Of a stretch of DNA of 64,000 bases, positions 22,592 to 31,084 are shown piece after piece. Under the pieces are notes generated by a model. It did not search any database and had not been told where the DNA came from. It worked only from the letters and a program-made list of their open reading frames with translations. The stretch's first letter is position 1, and each line of letters starts with the position of its first letter. The stretch lies in the NCBI GenBank assembly GCA_036558005.1, contig DATBGO010000237.1, forward strand, positions 7,018 to 71,017, read 5' to 3'. Source of the stretch: DATBGO01 sp036558005 (GTDB taxonomy: Bacteria > Actinomycetota > Actinomycetes > Streptosporangiales > Streptosporangiaceae). Both the position numbers and the translations under genes were made by a program.

Positions 22592-23661
22592 TCGCAGACC
22601 CGGCGCGACGGCTGGGCGAGGGCGCGCTGCGCGCCCTCGCTCCCCGGGTGCTCGCGGGCCTGGTCCGGCGGGGCGAGGACTTCGATGCCGCCGAGGACGC
22701 ACTGCAGGAGGCGCTGCTGGAGGCGCTGCGGCTGTGGCCTGAGCACCCGCCGCGCGACCCGCGCGCGTGGCTGGCGACGGTCGCGACCCGGCGGCTCGTC
22801 GAAGGCCGCAGCGAGGCCGCCCGGCAGCGCCGTGAGGAGGCGACGTACGCGCAGCCGCGGCCCGCCGCCAGCGAGGAGGGTGACGACACCCTCTTCCTGC
22901 TCTTCTGCTGCTGCCACCCCGACCTCACGCCCGCCTCCCAGGTGGCGCTGACCCTGCGCGCCGTCGGCGGCCTCACCACCCGGGAGATCGCCGACGCCTT
23001 CTACGTGCCGGAGGCGACGATGGCGCAGCGGATCAGCCGGGCCAAGCGCGCCCTGCGGGGGCGCCGCCTGGACCAGCCCGGCGACCTCGCCGTCGTGCTG
23101 CGGGTGCTCTACCTCGTCTACACGGCCGGCCACGCGGGCCGGGTCGACCTGGCCGGCGAGGCAATCCGGCTCGCCCGCCAGCTCACCCTCGCCACCGACG
23201 AACCGGAGGCGCGCGGGCTGCTCGCGCTGATGCTCCTCAGCCATGCCCGCCTCCCGGCGCGACTCGACTCACAGGGTCGCATCGTCACGCTCGACCGGCA
23301 GGACCGCGGCCGGTGGGACACCCGCGAGATCGCCGAGGGCGTGCGCGTCCTGCAGTCGGCACTGGCCGCTGAGCGCCCCGGCCGCTACCAGGTCGAGGCC
23401 GCCGCCGGGCTGCGCGAGACCGACCGGCTGCGCGAGGTGCTCGGCGACCGGCACCGGTGGCACGCCGCCCGCGGCCACCTGCACGAGCTGAACGGCGACC
23501 TCCCGGCCGCGGCCACGGCATACGCGGACGCCGCCCGCCGGGCCACGGACGTCGCCGAACGCGACCACCTGGTCCGCCAGGCCGCCCGCGCCCGGGCCGC
23601 GGGATCAGGAGGAAGCAGTCGTCTCAGTGAGCCCCCTCCAGGCTCGCCTGGCTGGCGATGA
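22588..23661 (+). CDS. ECF42-group RNA polymerase sigma factor with C-terminal TPR-like (DUF6596) extension
   Basis: About 357 residues from a GTG that overlaps the stop of the DGPF frame (GTGA). Region 2 is at about residues 10-75 (GEDFDAAEDALQEALLEALRLWP), region 4 at about 110-160 (LTLRAVGGLTTREIADAFYVPEATMAQRISRAKRALRG), followed by the long helical extension (VVLRVLYLVYTAGHAGRVDLAGEAIRLARQL, EARGLLALMLL, RWHAARGHLHELNG) that characterises ECF42 and is needed for its activity. There is no anti-sigma gene, as usual for the group. It should activate DGPF genes; its own partner in the operon is a pseudogene. Confidence 0.92.
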   Translation: MIADPARRLGEGALRALAPRVLAGLVRRGEDFDAAEDALQEALLEALRLWPEHPPRDPRAWLATVATRRLVEGRSEAARQRREEATYAQPRPAASEEGDDTLFLLFCCCHPDLTPASQVALTLRAVGGLTTREIADAFYVPEATMAQRISRAKRALRGRRLDQPGDLAVVLRVLYLVYTAGHAGRVDLAGEAIRLARQLTLATDEPEARGLLALMLLSHARLPARLDSQGRIVTLDRQDRGRWDTREIAEGVRVLQSALAAERPGRYQVEAAAGLRETDRLREVLGDRHRWHAARGHLHELNGDLPAAATAYADAARRATDVAERDHLVRQAARARAAGSGGSSRLSEPPPGSPGWR

Positions 23662-23767
23662 CCCCATTGACTAGCTGGGTGGCGGGGACGCCGCCGTCCG
23701 GCCGCTGAGCCCGCCAGGGCGCACCTGGCCGGACCAACCGGCGGCGCCGCTGTCCTACCGTGGAGGC

Positions 23768-24085
23768 ATGACCGGATGGAACAGCCTGCCGCCCGCGCTG
23801 CCGCCGCACGGCACGGTGCTGGCCTGGGCGCGAGGCTGCCGGTGTGATGAGTGTGAACGCGAGTACGAGCGTTTCGTGTCCGGACTGGCGCTGCGAGGGC
23901 CGCTGCGGCTTCCCGCTCAACCCGAGCCCCGCAAGCTGGACGCCGACACCCTCGCCCGGCTGGATCCGGCGGTGAGCGGGTCTGCGTGCCCGGTGTGCGG
24001 TGCGCTGCGCCGTCAGCGGTGCCGCAACCTGGCGTTCCCTCAGCATTTCGGGCCGACTCATCCTGAGCGGGGAATCAGCCCGTGA
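23768..24085 (+). CDS. Small zinc-finger-like actinobacterial protein
   Basis: The 105-residue protein contains HGTVLAWARGCRCDECEREYERF and CPVCGALRRQRCRN-x4-QHFGPTH, two Cys/His clusters resembling zinc knuckles found in small actinobacterial proteins of unknown role. Composition and codon use fit a real gene, and an upstream in-frame stop limits the N-terminus. It lies 28 bp upstream of the DNA ligase start and could be co-transcribed with it. Confidence 0.7.
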   Translation: MTGWNSLPPALPPHGTVLAWARGCRCDECEREYERFVSGLALRGPLRLPAQPEPRKLDADTLARLDPAVSGSACPVCGALRRQRCRNLAFPQHFGPTHPERGISP

Positions 24086-24113
24086 CCCAGGGCCAGGCGG
24101 AAAGGGGGCGCCC

Positions 24114-25874
24114 GTGCGGTACCTGATCGTGGCCGAGGCCTACCGTGACCTGGAGCAGGTAAGCAGCCGGCTGGTGCTGACCGAGCGGCTGGCCGCGCTG
24201 CTCGCGCAGACCCCGGCAGGACTGCTGCCGGCCGTGTGTTACCTGTGCCAGGGGCTGATAGCGCCCGAGTTCGCCGGGGTGGACCTCGGCCTGGCCGAGA
24301 AGCTCGCCGTCCGCGCGGTGGCCACCGCGGCCGGCTCCGATGCCGTGCAGGTTGCCGCCCTGGTCCGGGAGACCGGCGACCTGGGCCAGGCCGCGGAGCG
24401 GCTGCTGACCCTGCCCGGGGCCGGTGACCGGGCGGCGAGCCTGGAGGTCACCGGTGTGGTGCGCACGCTGCGCGAGATCGCCGCCGCCGAGGGGCCGGGT
24501 TCGCAGGGCCGCAAGCTGGAGCTGCTGGCCGGGCTGCTCACCGAGGCCACCCCGCTGGAGGCCCGCTACCTGCTGCGCCTGGTGACCAGGAACCTGCGGC
24601 TGGGCATCGGCACGCCCACCATCCTGGACGCGCTGGCCCAGGTGCACGCGGGCGGCAAGGCCGCCAGGCCGGTGCTGGAGCGCGGCTACAACATCTGCTG
24701 TGACCTCGGCAAAGTAGCCGCCACCCTGGTGAGCGGCGGGCTGGCCGCGGTGGTAGAGCTGCGGGTCCAGCCGGGCAACCCGGTGCGGGTCATGCTGGCT
24801 CAGCGGCTGGCCGACGCCGGGGAGATCCTGGCCCGGCTGGGCGGGCGGTGCGCGGCCGAGTACAAGTACGACGGGGTGCGGGTTCAGGCGCACCGCACCG
24901 CCGACGGGACGATCGAGCTGTTCACCCGGCGGCTTGAGCAGATATCCGACCAGTTCCCCGACGTCGTTGAGCTGCTGGCGGGGCTGAAGCCGGCCGAGGC
25001 GATCCTCGAAGGGGAGGTCGTGGCGTACGACGCGGCCGCGGCCGAGCTGCGGCCGTTCGGCGAGGTCATGCTGCGCCGCCGTAAGCACGGCATCGACCAG
25101 GCGGTCATGGACGTGCCGGTGGGCCTGTTCTGCTTCGAGCTGCTGTACGCCGACGGCGAGGACCTGACCATGCTGCCGTATCCGCAGCGGCGTGCCGCGC
25201 TCGAGGCGGCCCTCACCCTCTCGCCCCGGCTGCGGCTCGCCACCGCCGCCGAGGTCACCGGCCCGGCCGAGCTGGACGCGATGTTCGCCCAGGCGGTCAC
25301 CGACGGGTGCGAGGGGCTGGTGTGCAAGTCCACCGGGCCGGATTCGGCCTACCAGGCCGGGGCGCGCGGCTGGCAGTGGATCAAGCTCAAGCGGGACTAC
25401 CGGACCGAGCTGGCCGACACCGTCGACCTGGTCGTCATCGGCGCGTTCGCCGGGCGCGGCCGCCGCGCCGGGGTCTACGGCGCGGTGCTGCTGGCCGCCT
25501 ACGACGCGGCCGCCGGCGTGTTCCGCGCCGTGACCAAGTGCGGCGCCGGGTTCTCCGATGCCGACCTGGCCGCGCTGCCCGCCCGGCTGGCGCCGCTGCT
25601 CAGCCCGCACAAGCCCGCCCGGGTCGACGCGCGCCAGGAGCCGGACGCCTGGTTCGAGCCCGGCCTGGTCCTCGAAGTCCTCAGTGCCGAGCTGACTTTG
25701 TCCCCGAACTACACCGCCGCCTGGGGCCAGATCGACGACGACGCCGGGCTGGCCATGCGCTTTCCCCGGTTCACCGGGCGGTGGCGCGACGACAAGGCCC
25801 CAGAGGACGCCACCACCACCCGGGAGCTGGCCGAGTTGTTCCTCACCGCCGGGCGCAAGCCCGCGAGCGGCTAG
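24114..25874 (+). CDS. ATP-dependent DNA ligase (archaeal/eukaryotic LIG1-like type)
   Basis: About 586 residues from GTG 24114 (AAGGGGG upstream). An N-terminal helical DNA-binding domain (about 1-210, VRYLIVAEAYRDLEQVSSRLVLTERLAALL) is followed by the adenylation domain with motif I KYDG at residues 251-254, EGLVCKS and WIKLKRDY (motifs IV and V), and an OB-fold domain to the end. The three-domain layout with the helical domain is that of archaeal-type ligases and of mycobacterial LigB-like enzymes. It would be an accessory ligase in repair beside the essential NAD-dependent LigA. No Ku gene is adjacent. Confidence 0.93.
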   Translation: MRYLIVAEAYRDLEQVSSRLVLTERLAALLAQTPAGLLPAVCYLCQGLIAPEFAGVDLGLAEKLAVRAVATAAGSDAVQVAALVRETGDLGQAAERLLTLPGAGDRAASLEVTGVVRTLREIAAAEGPGSQGRKLELLAGLLTEATPLEARYLLRLVTRNLRLGIGTPTILDALAQVHAGGKAARPVLERGYNICCDLGKVAATLVSGGLAAVVELRVQPGNPVRVMLAQRLADAGEILARLGGRCAAEYKYDGVRVQAHRTADGTIELFTRRLEQISDQFPDVVELLAGLKPAEAILEGEVVAYDAAAAELRPFGEVMLRRRKHGIDQAVMDVPVGLFCFELLYADGEDLTMLPYPQRRAALEAALTLSPRLRLATAAEVTGPAELDAMFAQAVTDGCEGLVCKSTGPDSAYQAGARGWQWIKLKRDYRTELADTVDLVVIGAFAGRGRRAGVYGAVLLAAYDAAAGVFRAVTKCGAGFSDADLAALPARLAPLLSPHKPARVDARQEPDAWFEPGLVLEVLSAELTLSPNYTAAWGQIDDDAGLAMRFPRFTGRWRDDKAPEDATTTRELAELFLTAGRKPASG

Positions 25875-25918
25875 CTGCGCTATCACCGGTCCGGGTAAGC
25901 GCCGCCGCGGGTTCGTGG

Positions 25919-26254
25919 CTAGCGCTTGGGCGGGAGAGAGCGTGCGTACCCGGTACCCCGTTCTACCCACGGGATGAGCTGCTCGTCGGTGCGCAGATCG
26001 GCGGAACTGACGCGCAGCCATCCGGGCATCGCCCGCCCGCGCATCTCCGCCAGGCTGGCAGTTGTCGTGGCCGTCAGGGCGTCAGACTGCCGCGGGTCAA
26101 CGCGGACCATGGCGCCGCCCTCGCCGCTGGCGGCGATGGCCATGTTGCCGCCGATGAGGAAGGCCAGCCCGCCGAACATCTTCCGCTCCGTCAGGTCAGG
26201 ATCGCCGCCGATGAGCCGCCGGATCCGGCCCGCGAGTTCCTCGTCATAGGCCAT
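25919..26254 (-). CDS. TfoX N-terminal domain protein
   Basis: The 111-residue protein MAYDEELAGRIRRLIGGDPDLTERKMFGGLAFLIGGNMAIAAS has the TfoX/Sxy N-terminal domain (KMFGG-x-AFL). Stand-alone copies are widespread in actinobacteria and are not competence regulators there; function unknown. The gene follows the IMPase-like remnant on the same strand. Confidence 0.85.
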   Translation of the reverse strand: MAYDEELAGRIRRLIGGDPDLTERKMFGGLAFLIGGNMAIAASGEGGAMVRVDPRQSDALTATTTASLAEMRGRAMPGWLRVSSADLRTDEQLIPWVERGTGYARSLPPKR

Positions 26255-26309
26255 GCTGGTGAGCCTACCGAGCGCCGCGGAAAACGTGCGCCGGCCCGGA
26301 GCCGCCCCA

Positions 26310-26610
26310 TCCAGCAGCCTAGGCCGCGGCCCGCAAAGATCATCCGCTGGGCCACCGGTTCGTTGATCACGCCGGCCGCCGGGCCGTGTTCGTCCTCATA
26401 GGCCAGGAGGTTGCCGGACAGCGGGATCCGGCTGGCGAAATAGGTCGTGCCGTCGATCGGGTCGATGATCCACCGGCGGCCCGACGACCCGGCGATGCTG
26501 CCGCTCTCCTCCCCGTAGATCCCGTCGTCCGGTGCATGACGAGAGCAGTTCTGCGCGCATCAGGTCCTCGACGGCCACATCCACCAGGCGCTGGTAGCCA
26601 GGCGCAGACC
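26310..26610 (-). pseudogene. Inositol-monophosphatase/histidinol-phosphatase family remnant
   Basis: On the minus strand, VDVAVEDLMRAELLS is read in one frame and, after loss of two bases near 26540, HAPDDGIYGEES-GSIAGSSGRRWIIDPIDGT-TYFASRIPLSGNLLAYEDE and AGVINEPVAQRMIFAGRGLGCW in another. WIIDPIDGT is the metal-binding signature of the IMPase family. The N-terminal third and the C-terminal part are missing. The 5' side of the remnant ends at the stop codon of the phosphorylase-domain gene at 26611, suggesting a recombination junction. Confidence 0.8.
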
Positions 26611-28155
26611 CTAGTCGTGCACCGCGGCGCTCCGGTGACCCATCGCCGGTGACCAGCTAGCTGACGTCACAAGGCACTGTCCTCTGGCGGCAGTGCCCTG
26701 GGCTGATACGGGCGGATCCTGGCAGCGGAGGTGGACTGTCCGGCTGGACAACAGCGCAGAGTAGTCGCTCGACGCCCAGTTATGGGCGGTCCCGCCGCAC
26801 CCGACGTGCAGGGCGTAAGACCCGGCATGCGGCAGCCGGTAGCTGAAGGTTCCCCTGGAGCCGATGGGATAACTGAAACCAGAGGTGCCGGGCGGGCCGA
26901 GGTGGGCAAGGCCTGAGTCGGCCTGGCCGGTGGAGGCGGCGACCCAGACCCCGACCACCGGCTGGCCTGATGTACAAGCAACTGAGCCAGTAACCGTCGT
27001 ACCGTTCTGGCCGCCCAGGATCTGCGACATGAGGTAGATCCCGGTAGCGAGCAGCGCAACAGCGATCAACGGCGCTGTGACGGAGATCCTGAGGAGGCCG
27101 GGCCTCAGCTGCCACCGCCTCGTTCGCCGCGCCGGGCCGGGACCGGCTGGCGCGGACGTCCTGCTCGCGAGCTGGGTCGCGAGCAGCCGGAACATGACCT
27201 CGGCGGAGGCACGGGCGGCGAAGGGCTTGTAACGATCGTTCTTGCGCGGGTCGGCGTGATCCATGACGCCCTTGACGACGATCCAGGTCAGGTCGCCGCG
27301 GCTGCTGGCCGTGCGCGCCACTGTCGCCGCCTCCATCTCCAGCCCTACGACCGTCTCCGCTCCCGGCGCTCGCAGCTGGTCCCAGGTCAGGCCGTCCTCG
27401 ACGACGAGGTCGCCGCTGGCCATCGGCCCGGCCACGACCCGGAACGGCAACGTCCGCGGCGAGCTGACATCGAGGTACCGCACCCGCCGGACGTACTCGC
27501 GTCCCGCCCTGGTTAGCCGCGGGCGGTCGACCGGCACGGTGATCAGTCCCCCGGACTCCAGCCGGGCCAGCATTGCCGCCCATTCCTCGTCGGCGATGTA
27601 CCGGGAGCGGCCCCGGTCCGCCCGGGGGTCCTCCCGGGCAAGGAGGCGCTCCAGCACCCAGCGCCGTGCCTCCTCCTCGCTCGGCGGACCGTTGGTGCTC
27701 AGGCCCGTCAATGGCAGATCCTGGGCGGCCCGAATCCAGCTCTCGCGCGCCGGGATCTGGCGGTGACAGGGATGAAACCCGGCTGCGCTCTGCTTTCCTT
27801 CCTGATAGCGGTAGGTGAAACTGGCGACAATCACATCGCCGAGCAGCACCTTCGCCGGGTTACCCGCGCAGACGCCGCTCATCGCCAGGCAACGCGGGCG
27901 CAGCCGTTCGGCCAGTAAGCCAGCGACCGCGCCGGTCGCCGTGCCGCCCTTCTGGACCGGGCGAGCCAGCGCGACCGTGAGGGCACCGCCGCCGGCCAGC
28001 CGGTATTCGCCCAGGTGGTACGGAGGAGGGTCCTCGTTATGCTCCTCCCAGCTCGCCACGCCAGGATCAGCTGCGGTACCGCGGCTGGCAACATCCCGCG
28101 CCGCGTCGAACTCCTCCTGCAGCGCGGTGACCACCAGCACGTCGACCTCAGCCAT
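26611..28155 (-). CDS. Membrane-anchored nucleoside-phosphorylase-domain protein with winged-helix insert and external domain
   Basis: 514 residues. Residues 1-325 form a PNP/UDP nucleoside phosphorylase fold (VDVLVVTALQEEFDAARD; MSGVCAGNPAKVLLGDVIVAS; catalytic GLEMEAATVA; VVKGVMDHAD-x10-PFAARASAEVM). It is interrupted at about 157-227 by a winged-helix-like insert (EEWAAMLARLESGGLITV-x5-LTRAGREYV). A basic stretch, one TM segment (357-379, SVTAPLIAVALLATGIYLM) and a beta-rich region of about 100 residues with four Cys follow (VTGSVACTSGQPVVGVWVAAS). By the positive-inside rule the enzyme domain is cytoplasmic and the C-terminus external. PNP domains occur as effectors in conflict systems. 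The gene overlaps the rhomboid gene by 8 bp. Confidence 0.85.
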   Translation of the reverse strand: MAEVDVLVVTALQEEFDAARDVASRGTAADPGVASWEEHNEDPPPYHLGEYRLAGGGALTVALARPVQKGGTATGAVAGLLAERLRPRCLAMSGVCAGNPAKVLLGDVIVASFTYRYQEGKQSAAGFHPCHRQIPARESWIRAAQDLPLTGLSTNGPPSEEEARRWVLERLLAREDPRADRGRSRYIADEEWAAMLARLESGGLITVPVDRPRLTRAGREYVRRVRYLDVSSPRTLPFRVVAGPMASGDLVVEDGLTWDQLRAPGAETVVGLEMEAATVARTASSRGDLTWIVVKGVMDHADPRKNDRYKPFAARASAEVMFRLLATQLASRTSAPAGPGPARRTRRWQLRPGLLRISVTAPLIAVALLATGIYLMSQILGGQNGTTVTGSVACTSGQPVVGVWVAASTGQADSGLAHLGPPGTSGFSYPIGSRGTFSYRLPHAGSYALHVGCGGTAHNWASSDYSALLSSRTVHLRCQDPPVSAQGTAARGQCLVTSASWSPAMGHRSAAVHD

Positions 28156-28966
28156 CGCGGGCCTCCCGGTGTAAGTAGCGTAGGCGGCGGGGCGGCGGGC
28201 CGGGTTCGGGGCTGAGGATCCGCATGGCCAGGCCGACCACGGCGCCGGCCAGGAAGCCGAAGATGTGGGCCAGGTAGGCGACTGACCCGGCGCCGGAGGT
28301 GGTGACGCCCACCGAGTACACCCACTGCAGCACGAACCACAGGCCCAGGACGAGCCAGGCGGGAATGCGCAGCGGCAGGAACAGCAGGAACGGCACCAGA
28401 CTCCAGACCCTGGCCCTTGGGTACAGCACCAGGTAGGCACCCAGCACCCCGGCGATCGCGCCGGACGCGCCGATCAGCGGCGAGGTGGAGGCCGGGTAGA
28501 TCGCCGCGAACCCGTACGCGGCCACGTAGCCGCAGCCCAGGTAGAAGATCAGGAACGGCAGCTTGCGCATCCGGTCCTCGACGTTGTTGCCGAACACCAC
28601 CAGGAACAGCATGTTGCCGAGCAGGTGCAGCCAGCCCGCGTGCAGGAACATCGACCACAGCACCGACAGCGGCGGCGACTTGCGGTAGCCCGGCTTGCCC
28701 AGCAGGCAGCTGCCCGGGTGGCCGGGGGCGAGCTGGCCGGTCGGGACCAGCCGCAGCGGCCTGTCGGTGACCAGCTCGTGCGGGATCGCGGCGTACCGGT
28801 CATAGAACGCCGCCTGGTGGCACAGCGCGGCCGGCCCGGGCTGCGCGGCCATCACGCCGATCGACACCGGGGTCAGCAGCAGGACCACGACGTTGGCCGC
28901 GACCAGCGCGTAGGTAACCCAGGGCGTCCGGCGCAGCGGGTTCAGGTCATGGACGGGAATCACCAC
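28148..28966 (-). CDS. Rhomboid-family intramembrane serine protease
   Basis: 272 residues with about six TM segments. The catalytic Ser168 is in GASGAIAG, the His234 partner in YLAHIFGFLAG, and the family's HAGWLHLLGNMLFL (His109, His114, Asn118) precedes them. It cleaves within transmembrane segments of substrate proteins. Rhomboids of this type also occur alone in many actinobacteria. Here its 3' end overlaps the start of the phosphorylase-domain membrane protein, whose single TM segment is a possible substrate. Confidence 0.94.
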   Translation of the reverse strand: MVIPVHDLNPLRRTPWVTYALVAANVVVLLLTPVSIGVMAAQPGPAALCHQAAFYDRYAAIPHELVTDRPLRLVPTGQLAPGHPGSCLLGKPGYRKSPPLSVLWSMFLHAGWLHLLGNMLFLVVFGNNVEDRMRKLPFLIFYLGCGYVAAYGFAAIYPASTSPLIGASGAIAGVLGAYLVLYPRARVWSLVPFLLFLPLRIPAWLVLGLWFVLQWVYSVGVTTSGAGSVAYLAHIFGFLAGAVVGLAMRILSPEPGPPPRRLRYLHREARDG

Positions 28967-29009
28967 GCTGCCATAGTGCCCGACCAGCCCGGTCAGCGGC
29001 AGTGCCCGC

Positions 29010-29054
29010 GCGCGGTGCCGGTGCGCGGTGCCGGTGCGCGGTGCCGGTGCGCGG
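29010..29054. repeat. 13-bp tandem repeat, three and a half copies
   Basis: GCGCGGTGCCGGT is repeated exactly at 29010, 29023 and 29036 with a partial copy at 29049, in the gap between the MOSC gene and the rhomboid gene. No function is evident; slippage-prone. Confidence 0.8.
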
Positions 29055-29079
29055 CAACCCGGGGGAGTGGCTGGCGGGG

Positions 29080-29706
29080 TCAGGACCGCTGACCGGCCCT
29101 GGCGGGGCCTGCTGCCGCCGCGGCGGCCGGGCTGGGCCCGCCGGGCAGCACGCCGGACGCGACCTTCACCGCCAGGTCACCGGGCCGGACCGGGCCCGCG
29201 GTGACCACGCTGGTGTTCATCCCGCGCAGCCGCAGCTTCCTGCCGGTCCTGGAGTTCACGAACCGCATCGCGTCGGCGCCGAACCGCTCGACGAACTTCG
29301 CGCAGCCCAGGTGCGGGGCCGCGGAAACCCGCAGCACCGCGCCGCCGACCATGAGCAGCGAGCCTGGCGGCAGGTTGGCCACGCTCAGGTCGAGGTCAAC
29401 GAAAAGCTGGTCACCGGCCAGCGGCATCCGGTCCTGGCCGCCGCTGACCAGCTCGGCGATCCGGGCGTTCATCACCGTCACCTGCTTGTCCGGGTCCGCC
29501 GAGCCGCCGGGGGTTTGCCTGCTGCCGCGCTCCAGCCAGTTGTCCCCGGCCAGCCCGGTGACCAGGTCGAGCCTGGCCTGGCTCGCCACCTCCCGCTGCC
29601 CGGTCCGCGGGCGGCGGACCACCAGGATGACGCGGCCGCGGTCGGGCGGAGAATCGCGGACGCGGTCAAGCCCGGCGAGCAGGCGCTCGGGCGACAGATG
29701 CCTCAC
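29080..29706 (-). CDS. MOSC-domain protein
   Basis: The 208-residue protein has the MOSC beta-barrel pattern: TGLAGDNWLERGS, VTVMNARIAELV, LSVANLPPGSLLMVGGAVLRVSAAPHLGCAKFVERFG and RGMNTSVVTAGPVRPGD. The Cys in LGCAKF is the position proposed to carry sulfur in MOSC proteins. Stand-alone MOSC proteins act on molybdenum-cofactor-dependent substrates or transfer sulfur; the role here is not specified by the context. Confidence 0.88.
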   Translation of the reverse strand: MRHLSPERLLAGLDRVRDSPPDRGRVILVVRRPRTGQREVASQARLDLVTGLAGDNWLERGSRQTPGGSADPDKQVTVMNARIAELVSGGQDRMPLAGDQLFVDLDLSVANLPPGSLLMVGGAVLRVSAAPHLGCAKFVERFGADAMRFVNSRTGRKLRLRGMNTSVVTAGPVRPGDLAVKVASGVLPGGPSPAAAAAAGPARAGQRS

Positions 29707-29865
29707 GCCCCGATTCTCCCGGCCCGCCGCCCGGCTGGCCAGCAGATTTTCCGGCCATCGGCGGCTACCGCCGAGAGCGGCCTTTATCAGGCATCATCCA
29801 AAGAACGTATGCCAGCCACCGCAATTGCGGGTTTAGTTCACCGGCCAGCTGTCTAGCATTAAGGT

Positions 29866-31077
29866 ATGCCGCCTGATATGGGTCCACAGCCAGCGGGCGT
29901 TCTGGAGGGAACGGCGGAGGCCACCTTCGCGCGGGTGCTGCGCGGATATGACACGCATCAGGTGAATGAGTACCTGCGGCAGCTGGCAGGCGAGCTGCGC
30001 CAGCTGCAGGACCGGGCCGGTGCGCTGCGCGAGCAGCTGGCCAGCAGGCAGGAGGAGCTCCGCGGGCAGGACGGCCAGGACACCTCCGCGCCAGAGACGC
30101 GGATCGGCAGGCAGCTGCGGCTGGCCGAGGAACAGAAGGCCGAGATCCTGCAGGAAGCCAGGTCCGCCGCGGAGAAGCTCGGCGCCGACGCGAAGACCCA
30201 GGCCGAGCAGGAGCGGACGGCCGCCGGGCAGGAGGCAGCCGCGGCCCGGGCGGCGGCCAGGCGGGAAACGCAGGAACTGCGGGCGGTCACCGTGACGCAG
30301 GCGCGGGAGCTGACCGCCACCGCCCGGCAGGAGGCCGCCGAGCTGGCCGAGACGACCCGGCAGAAGACCGCGCAGCGGCGCGCCGACGCCGAGCGTGAGG
30401 TGACCGAGCAGCGCACCGCGGCGGCCGCAGAGCTCGCCGGGATGCAGGACACCGCGCGGCGCGAGACCGCCAGCCAGAAGCAGGCGGCTGAGCAGCAGCG
30501 GGACGAGCAGATGGCCGCCGCCAGGAAGGAAGCCGACGACCTGCTGACCGCCGCCCGCCAGGCGCTGGAAGAGACCACGGCGCGGCAGGCGAAAGAGCAG
30601 GCCGAGTTCGAGACCGCGTTCGCCGCCCGGCGCGAGCAGGCCGAGCAGGCCGAGGCGGAACGGCTCGCCGAGGCCAAGGGGACAACCCAGCAGCTCGTCT
30701 CCCTGGCAGCCGAGGAGGCGGCGAGCGCCGAGCAGCGCGCCAGCACCGCCGGCGGCCGGGCCGAGCAGGCCGGCCGGGACGCCGACCAGCATCGCAGGCG
30801 GCTGCTCGGCGGGGCGCGGAAGAACGCCGACCGGATCACCGAGCGGGCCCAGGCCCAGGCCGACCAGCTGCTGGCCGCCGCCAGGGCCGAGGCGGACCGG
30901 CAGCGTGCCACCACCCAGCGCTATATCGACGAGCTGACCAGGCAGAAGGACAGCGTGGCCGCCGACCTCGCGGAGATCAGCGAGCTGCTCGGCACGCAGC
31001 TACCGAAGATCACCGTGGCGCTGCGGCGCTCGCCGGCCCGGCGCGCCCCTCGCGAGGGCGGGGCCGCGCCCGGCTAG
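29866..31077 (+). CDS. DivIVA-domain/coiled-coil protein (polar-growth or cytoskeletal type)
   Basis: 403 residues. The N-terminus ATFARVLRGYDTHQVNEYLRQLAGEL resembles the DivIVA membrane-targeting domain (F-x-x-x-x-x-GYD-x-x-VN-x-Y). A very Ala/Glu/Gln/Arg-rich coiled coil extends from about 35 to 385 with heptad-like repeats of AEQ/ARREA. In actinobacteria such proteins organise tip growth or scaffold envelope synthesis. It lies at the edge of the polysaccharide locus, divergent from the MOSC gene; 160 bp in between hold both promoters. A link to the polysaccharide genes is inferred only from position. Confidence 0.82.
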   Translation: MPPDMGPQPAGVLEGTAEATFARVLRGYDTHQVNEYLRQLAGELRQLQDRAGALREQLASRQEELRGQDGQDTSAPETRIGRQLRLAEEQKAEILQEARSAAEKLGADAKTQAEQERTAAGQEAAAARAAARRETQELRAVTVTQARELTATARQEAAELAETTRQKTAQRRADAEREVTEQRTAAAAELAGMQDTARRETASQKQAAEQQRDEQMAAARKEADDLLTAARQALEETTARQAKEQAEFETAFAARREQAEQAEAERLAEAKGTTQQLVSLAAEEAASAEQRASTAGGRAEQAGRDADQHRRRLLGGARKNADRITERAQAQADQLLAAARAEADRQRATTQRYIDELTRQKDSVAADLAEISELLGTQLPKITVALRRSPARRAPREGGAAPG

Positions 31078-31084
31078 GGCCTGA

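Noticed and set aside
29010..29054. 13-bp tandem repeat considered as a CRISPR or attachment site
   Set aside because: Units are contiguous without spacers, only three and a half copies exist, and no cas or integrase gene is present.
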